Of a stretch of DNA of 64,000 bases, positions 1 through 13,697 are shown in pieces; within the stretch, counting starts at the first letter, position 1, and each line of letters begins with the position of its first letter. Position numbers and translations under genes: made by a program. Under the pieces are notes generated by a model. That model had not been told where the DNA came from. It did no database searches and saw nothing but the letters and a program-made list of their open reading frames with translations. This DNA is from Rhizaria sp. SCN 62-66 (taxonomy: Eukaryota > Rhizaria, unplaced): positions 62,001-126,000 of the forward strand of contig MEDY01000030.1 in the NCBI GenBank assembly GCA_001724265.1, given 5' to 3'.

Positions 1-1
1 A

Positions 2-3000
2 ACGGGCGTTTTTGCATGTGCGCCTGAGTGGTCACGGCCAGTTGCGTCCGACTCAGCTCACGACTCGTACGACGGACCCAACGAGACCACAGGGGGATTG
101 CTGCAAGCGCTCCGGCTCTATTCGCTCTATGCCGGCGCTTACGCGCCCCACGCTCTGACCGCAGACGCCGCGGTTCCTGGCGGTGCTGCGCTTGCTGCGC
201 GCCACAATACGATCCTGGGACCGGTGCGCAAGCGTGACAAGGCGGCTAGTGACCCCGTTAGAACTGCTATGGCAGTCGCATCCGCCTACGGCCGCCGCCT
301 AGGGACGGTGCCTGATCATACCGCTGACGACGCAGCAGCGTCGGCTTCGGCGTCTGGGTCTGTGGTAGTGCCGATGTCGGTGGACGGCGAGGCGACACCT
401 CTCGGTCAGATGCAGGCGACTCCTGTTGCGACGATGACGGACGCGACATCGATGGGCGAGACGGAGGGCGACCGACAGGCAGCAATGGCGTATGCCAGTG
501 CTGCACACCAGCACAAGCGTTCTGTGTCAGCTGCATTCCAGCTCCGGGTGCGCCCCACGCTGCCCTCGTTCAGTGACGTGCTCACTGTCACTGTCATGGG
601 CCTCGAGCTCACCCAGGACGATGACAACAAGGATAACACCGGCAATGCGCAAATCCAAGGCCGCGGGGTGTGGTCCAGTCTGACGAACGACGCGTTCACG
701 CTTGCCGAGGCATCGCCCGACTTTGCCGCAGCTCTGCTGCTTTGCTGCCAGCTCGAGCGTGTCGCACGCGACGCCGCTGTAGCCCGGTGGGCTCAAGTTC
801 CCGTGCTGCTGCGCAACCTCCTCACGCCCGCTGTGCCCGCGACCTGTGCGGCGCTGCCGTCGGCGCTCACGCTCGTGCAAGGCTTGCTGCTATCGGTTTC
901 TCTCGTGGCGACGCCGGAGGATGTCCCGCGCGCGTTCGGTCCTCCATTGACGCGCGTGCACTCGCTGCCACTGTGCAGCTCGCCGGGACTGGCCGGCGCG
1001 GCGTGGTGTACGCTGCAGGCGCTGGCACAGGGCGCGCCGGCGCTGCAGCTGGCGTTGGCCCTGGCACTGTACGCCTTCTCACAGCGGCCGTGGGATCCGC
1101 TGGGTTTCCCTCGTTTTGACTGGCGCGGCACTGACACGCTGTCACTGGGACCGACCCGCTACGTGGGCCTTGTGAACGCTGGCTCGACGTGTTACATGAA
1201 CTCGCTGATGCAGCAACTCTTTATGACCCCTGCGTTCCGCGCCGCAGTGCTTGCTTGCCCCACAGGTGACATCGCCCTGGCCCAGGACGAGGATGGCAAT
1301 ACGTCTGCCCCGCCTGCTGCAGGTGAAGACGGTTGCCGTTCAACTCCCGCCGCAGCTGACGAAACGGAGTGCCTACTGTTCCAACTGCAGGCGTTGTTTG
1401 CGGCGCTGCAAGATGGAACACGGCCGCACCACGACCCTGTGTCGTTTGGTCGTGCGTACCGTGGCTTGGACCAACGGCCGATGAACGTCAACATCCAGAT
1501 GGACGCGTCCGAGTTCTTCTCGCTCATGTTTGACCAGCTTGAGGGCCGACTCAAGGCGCTCAACGCCGCGCGCGCGCCGCGGCCGCCTGTGCCGGACATG
1601 ATGCAGGCCGCGTTCCAGGGCGCGACCACAAACACCATCACGTGCTCGAACCCTGCTTGTGGGCACACGACACTGCGCGAAGACCCGTTCTTCATGCTGC
1701 CGCTTGAAGTCGTCGCTCACGCGTCCGTGCCGCAGGCACTGGACACGCTGTGCCGCGTAAGCATGGACCGCGCCGTGGTGTGCGACCGCTGCCGCGAGCA
1801 GCGGTCCACGCGGCAGCGCGTTACGCTGACGCGACTTCCCATGACGCTCGTCCTGCACTTGAAGCGCTTCCAGTTTAACGGGGAGATCATGTCCAAGGTC
1901 AACACCGCGTGCTCGTTCCCGCTTGTTTTGGATCTCGCACCCTACACGAATGTGAACCGTGAGTCTGACCAGCCGTGGCCCTGTGTCTACGTGCTGGCGG
2001 GCGTGCTCGTGCACTGGGGCCAGATCAACAGCGGACATTACTACTCGTACATCCGCGAGCGCAGCCACCCTAAGTGCCCCGCGGCTGCGCCGTTTGCGCA
2101 CGATCTCGCGGAACGCGCGGCCGCGGGTGGTGCGACGTTTGACTTTATGTCCGCGCTCGAGGCCCGCGTGCGAGCGGAGAAGTGGGTCGAGTTCAACGAC
2201 AAGAACGTCCAGAAGTGGGACATTGATGAGCTCAAGGCGGCCTGCTTTGGTGGTGGCAACGCCGCGCATAGTGCTTACATGCTCTTCTACGACCGCTACT
2301 TAGTCGGGTCCGGTGTGAGTGAAACCGCTCTCGTGGAGCCTGTTACTGCGGTTGTACAAGCGAGTGCGGTCTATCCGCGTGTGCTTTTTGACCGCATCTG
2401 GCAGCGCAACAACTCGGACGCCATCGTGCGTGCACAGTCGTCATCTTCCTGGGCCCAAGCTGTCGTCTCCCTAGCTCACAGTGCGATCGCATGCATTCCT
2501 AAGGCAAATGAACTGCGTATCACCACGTCCAAGGATTTATCCGCGCTCGCCGACGCCCTGACTCTGCCTGAGGCGCCACTGATTGCCGCTGCGAGTCTTG
2601 TCAGTCCTATGACGCTTGCGCGCGGCGCCGCGGCTGTCGACATGGCGAACGTACTCGGTGCCGAGCTCGCACGGTTCCCTGTGGGTGAGGTGACTACCAG
2701 CGCCGTTGCTGTGCTGATAGTGGCCACACTCGCGAAGCTGAGCCAAGCCACAAGAAGCGACTCAAACGAGCTGTGCCAGCTGGCGCAAGAAGAGGCGACA
2801 AACCTCAAGCACTGTGCGATGGCGATAATGTCTCGTGTGCCTGCCGCAGCTGCCGCAGTGCTTGCGGCTGTGGTTGAGAACTTTGAGGTTCACGGCAGTC
2901 CTATCGAAGAGACCGAGGAGGGCGAAGTTGCTCCGCGAGAGCGCAGTGGCAAGGCAGCGTATTGCTGGCTCACGAAGCTGTTCCAAGTTACTCAAATCAG

Positions 3001-6000
3001 TAGCGCCGCACTGTCATTTGCTGCATGCGTTGCACATGCGCTCTCTATCATTGAGCCGATGGAGCGCGTAACGCTCGCCAACTACAACGCCCTCCTGCGC
3101 GCTGAATCGATGTCTGACACGCGCTTCATTTTGCGCAAGAAAGTCGTCGATATTATCGCAGAACGCCTGCCGGGACCTCTCCCGCTGTCGCGGCGCGTGG
3201 TGTCTGCGGTGGTCTCAGTGCTGGGTGCTGAGACACCTCTCAAGAATGAGTGGGTCGGAGGCATGACGTCACTGTGGCATCTTCTGCAACTCTTCGGACG
3301 TCAGTCCCACCAGGCTATGGCGCTGCTGTTCGAGCTTGGCGCGCCCACCATCGCGCTGTCCTGGTCTACAGGCTTCACGTCGGAGCAGTTAATGCTGCCG
3401 ATGCCCGTGCTGATGCCGGCGCGCGGCGTTGGGAAGCCGCGTGCCGTGTACAAAATGGTGCGCCCTCAGTCCTCACGCAAAGCGGGCGACTCTTTGCAGC
3501 AGGTATTGCACTGTCTGCTCGCGGACGTTCTGCGCGCAGTGCTGATGCGGTTGCGACCCCATGCTGATACTGCGGCGTTGCCCGTGCTTGTGACGAACGC
3601 ACGCGAGCTTGTCCACATGTGGCCGCCCACGCTCGCGATCCTGCAGCCCGACTCCGAGCCCGTCGATGAGTCCAGTGCGGCCAACTCGTTGATGACGCAC
3701 GTCTTGGCGACCGCACGTGACCGCGCTGCGGTGACGCTGCTCATCACGGAGCTGTTTGCCACCAACGGCTCTGTGTGCGCCGTGCCCGCGCAGGTGCGTG
3801 TTGTGCTTGATATTGTTGAAAGCGCTGAATACGCGAAGATCGAGCAGGCGAACCGCGTCACATTGCTGCAACTCCTTCTTTTGCCGTACGGTGACGCGCC
3901 GCCGCTGAGCGACGACGCCCCTGGCGCAGCTGCATGGACAGAAACGGCGTGGGTGGGACTGGACCACTCGCGCGCACGCGCCGCGGTGCAGCGTGCAGTT
4001 GCGCTTACTGAGACTTGTCTGACGACGGATGATCTCGGTGGCGTGACTGCGAGTCGGATGGACCTGCTCCTCATGCTTTGCGCCGTTGCCGGTGCACCTG
4101 TGAAAGCGTATTCGACCGCGCTGTCGTCTTCGACTCCTCGTGAGTCGGTCTGTCTGGAGCGTGCGACGACAACCGCGGGGCGCGTGATGCGGGCTGCCGC
4201 GGCATCTCTCGCATCTCAGACGCTAACGTCACGCACACTCACCGCTGAGCTTGATATCGCTGTGGGATTCATGTACAGCCCGGACTTGTTTGACTCCATG
4301 GGAAGTCAGTCAGCGCCAGTGGATGCCAGTATTGAGCAGCAGCGTCTGGCACATGTCATTCGCATCGCTGCCAAGATCCCACCGGTGGATGCGCCGACGA
4401 ACAAGGACCAAGCTGAGGCTGGAGATGACCGTAATCTGCTTCTGTCCGCCCTTTTGTCGTCGGTGAATCCTCAACTCGCGACCCACGCAACGGCACTCGT
4501 GCTTCTGGCGACTGCAACAACGCCGGTTGCGAATGGTGTTGTCGCATGTCATGACAACAGTGGACTGTGGGCTGACATAATGGTCCAGACACCCTTTATC
4601 GCCGTGGGTGTGGCATTAGCGGCGGCAGACAAGGCGTATGAGTCCCGTCTAATCTCACCTGTTGGTGTTGATGCTGGCGCTGACGTGACAGCAAACCTCC
4701 TCAATGTCTTCGCCGTTGCGCGGAAGTCTGTGCTATGGTTTGCGACCTGTGGTGTGCTTGAAGCTCTCAGTTGGGTTCAAGCAGCAAGGCCTGTGCAGAC
4801 GCTGCATATGTGTAAGTTGATCATGACTGCCTTAGCAGGCGCACCTGCCTCCGTCGTTGACCGATTGCGCGTGCCGTGGTTGATGGGGATGACGACGGAG
4901 TGTATGTTTGCTTCTGCAACCACGGCTGATGCCGAAGTCGTGATGATGCCTGTTGCCGCTCTCCTTGCGTGGGCACTTCTTGGCACCAGTAACTTCCTCC
5001 GTCCCGTTTACAACGAGCACAAAAACTTCGCGCATATCACCACCTTTCTTGACACCCCTTTCGTCGTCTCGCTTGATGTCAGTGATCACGTCGGTGCAGA
5101 GATCGGGATGCAGACGTTTCAGTCAGGCTCCTCAATGTTTGTGCTAAGTTCGCTTGATAACGCCGTGGCAGCGCGCCTGGGAGCCGACGCTGCGCATCAC
5201 GCCGACTCCTCTGCAACCACAACTGCAGCGCTCACCGATAGCCAGATCGCTGCGCGCGTGGCGCATCTCCTGGCCGAGAATGATGTTTTGGCCAACGTCG
5301 TCAAGTCTGTGCGAGCTGCGCCGGATCCAAACGGGCCACTACCACTGCAACTGGACGTATACGCAGCGTCCGTCTCCGCTGTTCTCGCACTGGCTCTCCC
5401 GTACGACGACTCGACTTTGCAGCTGCTGCAAGCGTCGGACGCGGCCCAGGCGATGGGGGAGTCGGCGGACGTCGGAGGAGCACGTGGTTACCTCACAGAC
5501 GTGGTGCGCCATGAGACCATCTTGGCGGCGCAACGTTCAGAGGGTTACCGCCCGGTTCAAGCCTTGGGGAACTTTCTCCGTCTCAGTCTCTGTCCGCTCA
5601 TGCGATCGTTTGCGGCACTCGAGCCCTCACAGCGCACGTTCGTGTTCGCGATGCTCTGGCCTCGTGGCCTGATGCAGTGTCGCGATGTCATGGGGGAGTC
5701 CTCAATCGCAGTCACACTGCTCGCTTTGCTTGGCTCTGCTGATCACACCACACGTGTTGCCGCTCTCACGCCTGCTCTTTTCGGCAAGCCGCGCGACAGC
5801 ATCACGAAGGCCGTGCCGGTTTCTGAGTTCAGCGGCATTGTGGACATGATTTCGTACATTGCGGCGCGTTCCTCGCTTGAGCTGTCTGGTTTCCTAGATC
5901 TCTCGCGCCTTGGCTCCTTTGCCTCGACGCTCGTCAGTCAGATTGCATCAAGAAACTTCTGCATTGGGACGCATAATCCACAATGGCCATTTCTGACAAG

Positions 6001-9000
6001 CTTGTATCGTCGTGATGCTCCTATCTTGCTTGTGGCGGGTGTGGCGGCCGCGATTTCTGCCGTTGTTGCCGACATGAACACGTTTCCAGGTATTCTCAAC
6101 ATCAGCACCAACTTCAACAATGCACTTCCTCTCACTGTGGCCGTGGGCGAAAACAGTGAGGACGTCTTGGGGGAAGTGTTGAAGCCGACTGACACGATAT
6201 CTGAGCATTGTTCCCATGGAAACAAGCCTCTTCCACATCAGTTGACGTCGTCGCAAGCGTCACGTGCGAACAAACTTGCTGAAGATCTCACGCGTACAGA
6301 TGTACGCAAGATGGCTGAACCGATGCTTTGCATGCTGCTTCCTTTGCCGGCGCCGCTACCACATATTTCTCTTGTGGCCAGTCCGAATGCCAATTTGAAC
6401 TCGCAATATGCCGTCCAGTATGCGCTTAAGAATCATCCGTTTGTCGTCAACAGTCAAAATTTACAGGTCTTTCTTAACTTTGATTGCGCATTGGAAATGG
6501 CGGCGCAAATCGATGTCAAAAGCCCACCTGAGCTCTCTCGACCTACCTCCCTCTGCTATTCCTATGTACAGTCTCCAGCTCCTATCAATCTCCCACAGTG
6601 TAAAGAGGCCTATCATGCGCGGCTGTTAGGAGTTAATGCAGCATCCGTTACGAAGGCGCGGCTGTCTGTCACACATGCTTTCAAGGTAGCCCTTGACTCC
6701 GTGCGCGCAGGCGCTGTGCCGAAAGACAATGCGGATGGCAATATTCAAACCAAGGTCATGGCCGCTGCTGAGGAGTTGTTTGGTTCAGGCACTGACTCGT
6801 ATTTTGACGGTGACGACAAGTACTCACTTACTCAACATCTCGCGGCGCGCTCTGCCTGCAATGATGCGGCAGCGACCCTCATAATCGCGCCCGCATTTTC
6901 ACGATTGATGAACACCGTGCCCCTGGTGCTCGCGCCCTGGCTCTGCGGTGCTGTGCATGCGCAGCTCGAGGTTGGACTCGATATCTTTCTGTCTCTCAGT
7001 GAGCATGAGACTCAACAGTCGAGGGCGCCCTGGAACATGCTGCATCCTACGTTGATTAACCCATTGCTGCGCAGCGTGGTTCCTTCTGAGGCGTTGATTG
7101 CGCTGGCTGCCGACGCACTCGAACTTGTCGTGCGCAAACTTCCCGTCGGTGGTATGCTTAAGCTGTGGCCTGTGAAGCCTGTTTTCCCGTTCACTCCACT
7201 CGAGTCAGCTGCCGCGATGCCGGCTATCACGACTGATACTGCCGGAGCATCCGCCCAATCTGCTGTCAACGGCGGTGAGAGCTCATTTGCGACTGCCGCT
7301 CTGCGTGCCTACACCAACGTACGCACCGCGCCGCTGGCAGAGATCGCGTACGAGCTCACAGCGCAGCTGCTGCTATTCAGTATGGTTTCAAGCACACCGC
7401 CGCAGTTGTCGGCGATGGCGTCTAATGCCATGGCAAGTGTGCTCTCACGTTGGTCCGGCTCAAACTGCACAGCGGAAGAGACATGCAACAACCTGCTTCT
7501 GTTGCTTAAGTCAGAGCGCGTGCACGCGCGTGCCGCCGGACTCAGCAAGCTTGCTGCTGCGGGTGACGAGCTGGCCAAACGCTTCCGCACCGACTGGGCG
7601 CGCGTCTTGGCGGCGCCAACGCGCCTATCGGGCGCCCTTCATACCAGCGACGCGCCCACTGTGGCGGCGCTCATCGGACACGCATCGCAGTTCTTGACGC
7701 CCTTGTGGTCTGTCTGCCCGCTTGAACGCGTCCCTCTGCCGCTGCAGCTGCTGGGCTATGTGGCTCTGGGGAACCCCTTGCTGGCCGCAACATCATTCGT
7801 CAACGAGGTCGTCCAGCTGTGGCTGCCGCGCTTTGCTCTCGCCCTGCTGTCTGGCGACGTCACCCCGCTGGTTCCCTTCTCCCGCTCAATGGACGATGTG
7901 AACGAGGCCGACGTCGAGGCAGCCCCCCGGCGCTGCGCCCTGGTATTCAACGTGTTCTCAGACATTGTGAAGCAAGTCGAGTCCGTGCAAGTCGACAATC
8001 TCCCCAAGCCGCAGTGTCAAGAGAGCGCTGCTCCAGAGGAACTTGAGGCCGAAGCGCTCACGCTGGCTCAAAGCACCGAGTGGGCGCATGCGCTGGGCTC
8101 AGTCCGTATGCTGTCGGCCGTTCTAGCGCCCGCTGCGGCTCAGCAGGCTGAGGAGCCCAAGGTCTCGGTCAACCCGTGGCTGTTGTGCGTGCCGCGCTCG
8201 CAGGTCGAGCACGCCCTGGCTGTGGCCGCCGCCGTCGGGCTTGCGGCCGGTTCGGCGCTGAGTGATGTGCACGGTGACGGCCCCGCCTCGGTGGCCGCAC
8301 GCGTGCTGTTCAGTGCCGTGAGCGACGCTGCGCACCCGCACGCAGACCTGGAGCAGTGGGCGCTGGAGGCCGCCGGCGCGAGCGGAGAGCTCACGCGCGC
8401 GCTCGCCGCCACTAAGCGCGACTGGACTCACAGTGTGCAGAACGCCCGCGATCAGGAAGCTGCCGCCGCTCAATTGCAGTAGCAGCAACAGCACCAGCAG
8501 CAACAACAACAGCAACAGCGTCGGGGTGGCATCGACTTTCTGTTGTCTGCAAGTGAGCGTGTTGCAATGGGTGGCGGCGTGGATGTCCGCTCCCGGCGCG
8601 CGCGGCGATCAAACGCCGCAGCTCGTGACAACAGTGAAGACTACGTTGAAGTCGACGATGACGAAGAGGAGGCCGATGGCGATGATTACGAGGGCAAGAA
8701 CAACCGCCACATGGGTGGGTCCAAGCGCGCACGCAAGGCGTCGCAGGCGCAAGCGGCACTTAGAGATGTTGGTGTGGTGAGTTTGGGTCCCGACGGAGAC
8801 GGTGTGTATGCCGGCAACGAGGAGGAGAGTGAAGAGTACGACAAGGAGTATCGCGCTAGTCGTGGCAATGATGGCAATGATCGACGCCGGCGCCCGCAGC
8901 GTCACAAGCAGGCTCCACAGCAGCGTCGCGATGTTAACTCCCGCGGCTGTGGCGACTGTAACGATGGTGGAGAAACCGGCACTCAGCTTTCCATGAGCTC

Positions 9001-9892
9001 TGAAGACAATGTGGCGCGTTATGCACGCGAAGCTCGATACGACCGCGATGTTCTTGCTGAGCAGTTTGACCGGCTTGAAGCGCAGATGGTCGAACTTCTC
9101 GTTCGACGGGACGACGCCAATTCGATTAATAATGTCGGCTTAGCCCAGAAGCTGACTGCCGAAGTGAATGAGCTGGAAAAATTGCAGGTTGTCATTGCGA
9201 GTGCACAGAAATTCTGTCATGACTCAAAGCGCGGGCAGCGCGTCACGCGTCACAAGGTTGCCACAGATCCCGGATCTGGCTCTGATTTCGTATACTCTGG
9301 CACGGACTCCGTCTCTGGTTCCGAAAACAAAGACGGCGACAATGAGGACGACGACGAGGACGACGGCGAGGACGACGATGACCTCGTGATTGTTGCCAGC
9401 GACAGCACCGATGGCGTCGGCAGCTCCTCCGCCTCCGCATCCGCCTTCTCTGGCAAGACGAGCGCGCGCAGTGACTTGTTTGCTGTCCGCGACGGCTCCG
9501 AGCAGACCGGCGGCCGCGGGCGCCGCAGCAGCGCCAACAAAAGAACTGCTCCGGAGCCCCCTCTTGCGGGGCCCCGTGGACGCTGGGACGGTGGCAGTGT
9601 TGGCAGCGGCGGTAGCGATAACCGTGGCGGCCATGGCATGCGACGGCGGTCCGCGGCGTCGCAGAAGCATCGGCGGCGGCGCGGGGCGCGGCTGCAGGAC
9701 TTTGTGGGCTCGGATGACGACGATGAGCAGAGCGGCGACGCCAACGACGACGACTACGACGACGATTTCGAGGAAGTTTGGGATGATAGCAACAACGCCA
9801 ACAGCAACAACAGCGACAACGGCAACGATGTGGACGAACAGGAGGAAGAGGACCTGAAGAGGGCGCTTCAGCTGTCGCTTCAGGATAACTAA
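2..9892 (+). CDS. Ubiquitin-specific protease (USP9X/24/34-like deubiquitinase), 5' partial, one UAG codon
   Basis: Cysteine protease that removes ubiquitin from proteins. The frame is open from the window's left edge, so the start is missing; at least 3,296 residues remain. The USP domain lies at about nt 1140-2310. It has a Cys box GLVNAGSTCYMNS (catalytic Cys codon 1190-1192), the DASEFF box, a CxxC pair (TCSNPAC), a second pair VCDRC, the LHLKRF segment, the His box NSGHYYSY (His codon 2036-2038) and WVEFND. The order and the CFGG end resemble the USP9X/USP24/USP34 subfamily. A long helical, repeat-poor region follows. An in-frame TAG (8480-8482) sits in a glutamine run. Beyond it the same frame continues for 469 codons of Asp/Ser-rich sequence and ends in a good ubiquitin-interacting motif (EEDLKRALQLSLQDN) before TAA. 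I treat this as one protein. Under the standard code the UIM part would be an unexplained second ORF. The next in-frame ATG is at 8567. Confidence 0.88.
8480..8482 (+). other. In-frame UAG codon, probable glutamine (USP gene)
   Basis: TAG is preceded by CAA TTG CAG and followed by CAG CAA CAG CAC CAG CAG, all in one frame that stays open to TAA at 9890. It differs from CAG by one transition and lies inside a polyglutamine run. Confidence 0.85.
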
Positions 9893-10208
9893 ACAGGTGA
9901 CTGAGCCGTCTCGCACGTGTCGCACTGCATCGCAGTGTTGATACTCGCTATCATGGTTCCTCATGGCGAGGAGTAGTATGTCGCAACGTGTGCACGCACG
10001 TGCTTGAACGTTTTGATGGATTAGCTAGACAAAATAACTATCAAGTATATTTGAGTGTGACGATGTGGGTGGGTGTTGCTGCGTCGTGTGGCTGAGTGCG
10101 GGTGACGAGCGTACACACGCTATCGTATCACTCGCAGTTCTCAGAGCCATCGTAGACCACACCACAAACCGCACCACACTGGTCAAGCCGCATGCTTATC
10201 TTGCGGCG

Positions 10209-10330
10209 GACAAAAATCGTTATCTAAATGACTCATGTAAACCATAAATAGATTTATTTTTACTTAAGCCTCCAACTGTGTGCCTCCTTGTGAGATATTT
10301 GCAACCCATATTTGAATATAAACTGACCCC
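10209..10330 (+). repeat. Diverged direct repeat, copy 1 (about 120 bp)
   Basis: Shares long blocks with 10726-10843, including an identical ATCTAA-type start, CATGTAAACCATAAATAGAT and CTTGTGAGATAT, and ends in GACCCC in both copies. Several substitutions and small indels separate the two. No terminal inverted repeats were seen. Confidence 0.8.
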
Positions 10331-10725
10331 GGATTTCGTTTAAGTCAAGTTGCGCGCGGCGATGCTCGAAGACACATGGCGCGACTTACACGTCTCGCTG
10401 CTGTGAGAAGCAGACAATCAACAAACTGTAACGCATTAGCGCAAGCACCAGCGACGACACCAGCAGCAAGGTCGGCGCAGACTGAGCGGGCGTGCATTGG
10501 TTACAGCACAGCTGACTATGGATCGTGACCTACTTGAGGTAGTCCTCCACAGCCATGCATGTTGAGTCAAAAAAGAGTTGAGAAATACTTTTATTATTGC
10601 AGGTTCTATGTGTTGTTTAATTATCATTCTCTATTTCACGCGATACATCACCATCGAAATGTGCTTAACCGTTCAATCCTGTTTCTTTTTTCGGTCCTAC
10701 TAACACTCCAATGTGTTCATATCTT

Positions 10726-10843
10726 GACATAAATCGTCATCTAATTGATTCATGTAAACCATAAATAGATACATTTTCACTTACAACTGTGCGCCCCCTT
10801 GTGAGATATCTGTGATCCATATTTGACCATTTGAAGAGACCCC
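10726..10843 (+). repeat. Diverged direct repeat, copy 2 (about 118 bp)
   Basis: Second copy of the element at 10209-10330, in the same orientation and about 517 bp downstream. It ends about 170 bp before the PP2C start codon. It may be an old local duplication or two members of a dispersed family. Confidence 0.8.
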
Positions 10844-11011
10844 AATATTGCGCATCAAAGTGTCACTTAATGTCCTCCTTTGCTCTCTCGTTGCTTCCCT
10901 AGCCTTATTTCCCTTAGATAGAGTGCAGCGCACTTTGACCATTGAGGTCGTGTTTGCCTGAACTAATCCCCGTTGTTTTTGCTTCTGTGACCGTCCGAAA
11001 CACAAGGCTGT

Positions 11012-13663
11012 ATGGCATCTCCTTTGGGGGGGCCACGCCTCAACAAGGAAGGAGAGGATCCCGTGTCGGGTGCTCCCAGCCTCGATTACTACCAGAGTTC
11101 GACATTTGCGCAAGGTGTACGTTGTTTGTTATAGTGATTTGTCCTGTCATATTTATGTCATTGAGATTTTTTTTGTCCTATACTCTGTTAAGCTTCATAA
11201 ATCCTACCTCAATGGCTCACCTCCTGCCCGCTCATATCTTCTTTTTTTCAGTTGACGAGAGTCCCGCTCGCGTCGAGGAATCACTTCAACCAACGCATTC
11301 AGGGTCCGAAACAGCATCAGTAGGATAGCTCCGTGTTTTGGGTATCCCCCAACAACAAAGTTGTCATCGGCGGCGTCTTCGACGGCCATGGCGGCTACTC
11401 CGGCGCACTCGCGTCGTCGTCAGCTGCCGCCACCGCGCGCGCCTGGCTCGACGCCCGCGCCTCTCTGTGCGAATCCTGGACCGCGGCCGAGTGGCGCGCC
11501 GCTCTGCGCGAGCTCTTTGGCGCCATGCACGCCGGCGCGCGCATCTCACTGCTCCGCAACACGGTCCACATCCATGATATCACCGCGGGACCCGCGCTCC
11601 TCGCCCCGCAGCCCGCACCACCGGTGCCCACCGTCACCGCCGCCGTCACCGCCGCCACCACCGCTGCCGCTGCGGCTGCTGATGCCGAGGTTGCGGCTGA
11701 GAGTGCCGCGCTTGGCACCGGCGTTGCGGCGCAGCCCGTGCGCATGGTTGACGCGTCCCCGCGCCCGTGTGTGTCGCCCTGTGACCGTGACCACCCGTCG
11801 CCGGCTCTCAACTCACTCGCCACTACTCCTGTCACTGCCGCTGCCACTGCTGCTGTTGTTTCTGTGACGGCATTGGCGCCGGCGCTGTCGTCCGCCGGGG
11901 CCGCGCCGCCCGCCGCCGCTGCTCCCTGTGCCTGCGCATGCTGCCTCGCCTCTCAAGCCCCTGCCGCAGCCGCAACGTCCGCATCCGCATCAGCATCCGC
12001 GTTTGCCGCGGCCAGTAGCAGCAGCAGTCAGGGCCAGCTGGGCGGAGGCTCAACCGCGTCCGTTGCGCCCTCGATCGCTCCGTCTTCCGCCGCAGTCTCC
12101 TCAGCCTCGGCGTCCGTCGCCGCCGTCGCCACCCTGGCCGCGCTCCGTTCCCGCGCCGCCACACCAGTCAACTCGGCGACAAACACTCTACCTGGCACCA
12201 CTGCGACCGCGGTTGTGAGTGGGACTGCGAATGGTAACGCGCCGCCGTCGCCGCCCGTGTCTGCCCGCGCCCGCGCCGCCGCCGCCGCTGCGGCCGCTGC
12301 GACGCGCGAGGTGTTCTTGGGCCCGCGCCCGCTGCCTGCTGGCGCCAGCAACCAGAGCTGCGGCTGCGGAAGTGGGAGCAGCATGCCGAGCGACTGCACC
12401 AGTCCGCACATTGGCCCCAATAACCTTACTCCGAACACGAGCGGCGGCGGCGGCGTTGGCGGCGGCGGTGGCGGTGGGAGCGGCGGTGGCGGTGGGAGCG
12501 GCGGGGGGAGTGCAATTCCCCCGAATACCTCGAGTCTGTCGCTGTGCACGACCCCGCGCAACGGGGCAGGGCCGCGCGGGTCCGGTGTGTTTGCCTTTCC
12601 GTCCCCGCACAGCCACAGCGTCTGCCCCAGTGCGAGCGCCAACGCTCAGGCGCATGCGCACCCACACGGTGGCGGCGGCGCTGGCCCCGGGATCGGCGGC
12701 GGCGGCGCGAGCGAGCGTCTGTGCCCTCCGTCGCCGACACACTCTAATCTCTCAGCGTCTTCGACGACGGCGACGCTGACCCGCAAGCGCAGGTCGCTTA
12801 TCTCCCCGCCTTCGCCCGCATCCACCTCTGGCACTGGCACCGGCACTGGTATTGGCGCTGGCGCCGGCGCCGGCGCTGGGAATGTCAACGGTAGTAATGT
12901 GACTGGCGGCGGACCGAGGCCCGGAAGCGCCGCAGGGCCGCGCGCGTCCGGATCCTCACTGGGATCCTCCTCCCGCACTGGCGGGGCGCTGGGCGGACTG
13001 GGGCTGCTCGCGGGCGGCGCGCGCGCCTCGGGCTCAGCACTCAGCACCAGCCGCCGCGGCACTGGGGGCGGCGGCGGGGGCGGCGCGGGGGCTTTGCGTG
13101 GGCTAGGGCTGGGCGGTCCGCTCCCTCTTACGGCCGCGGCGGCGGCGGCGCTGGCGGAGATGGACGAAGCCGACGCTGCCGACGCGGTCGATGGCGAAGG
13201 CGATGAGTTCGAGCACCACGCTATGGACGACACCAACCACAGCCACGATCATGATTACGGTAACACGAACGCTGACGAGGATGAGGACGATGACGGGGCG
13301 GGCAAGAGAGCGCCCCCTGCGCGGCAGCGGCGGCGCGTCGAAAGCAGCTGTCCTGCACATGCCCACGCGCACACGCACGCACACAGTGGCGGCGCCGGAT
13401 GCGCTGTGTGCCGCTCACACTCGCATCCGCGCGCGCGCGCGCAGCCGACGAGCGCCAGCGCCAGCGCCAGTGTCAGCGGATCGAACTCGGACGCCGAGGG
13501 CGAGGGAGTCGCGGGGAACGGCGGCGCGCGCAAGCCGCGTACGCGCCCGCGCACGCGCGCTGGCACGCACACGCATGCGCACACGCACGCTACGCCCGCG
13601 GCCGCTCTCACTGCTGCGGAGACCGGCGCTGCCACTGCTGCCTCGGTGACGGCAGCGGCGGCG

Positions 13664-13697
<34 letters not shown>

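Larger units (their letters stand above)
9893..11011. other. AT-rich intergenic spacer
   Basis: Lies between the USP stop and the PP2C start. It is much AT-richer than the flanking genes, with no convincing ORF. It holds a diverged direct repeat pair (10209-10330 and 10726-10843) and presumably the USP 3' UTR and the PP2C promoter. No transposon genes or RNA genes were recognised. Confidence 0.7.

Noticed and set aside
8543-9892. Separate gene for the acidic UIM protein after the USP
   Set aside because: It is in the same frame as the USP, only 81 bases from TAG to the next ATG, with no AT-rich spacer of the kind seen between all other genes.
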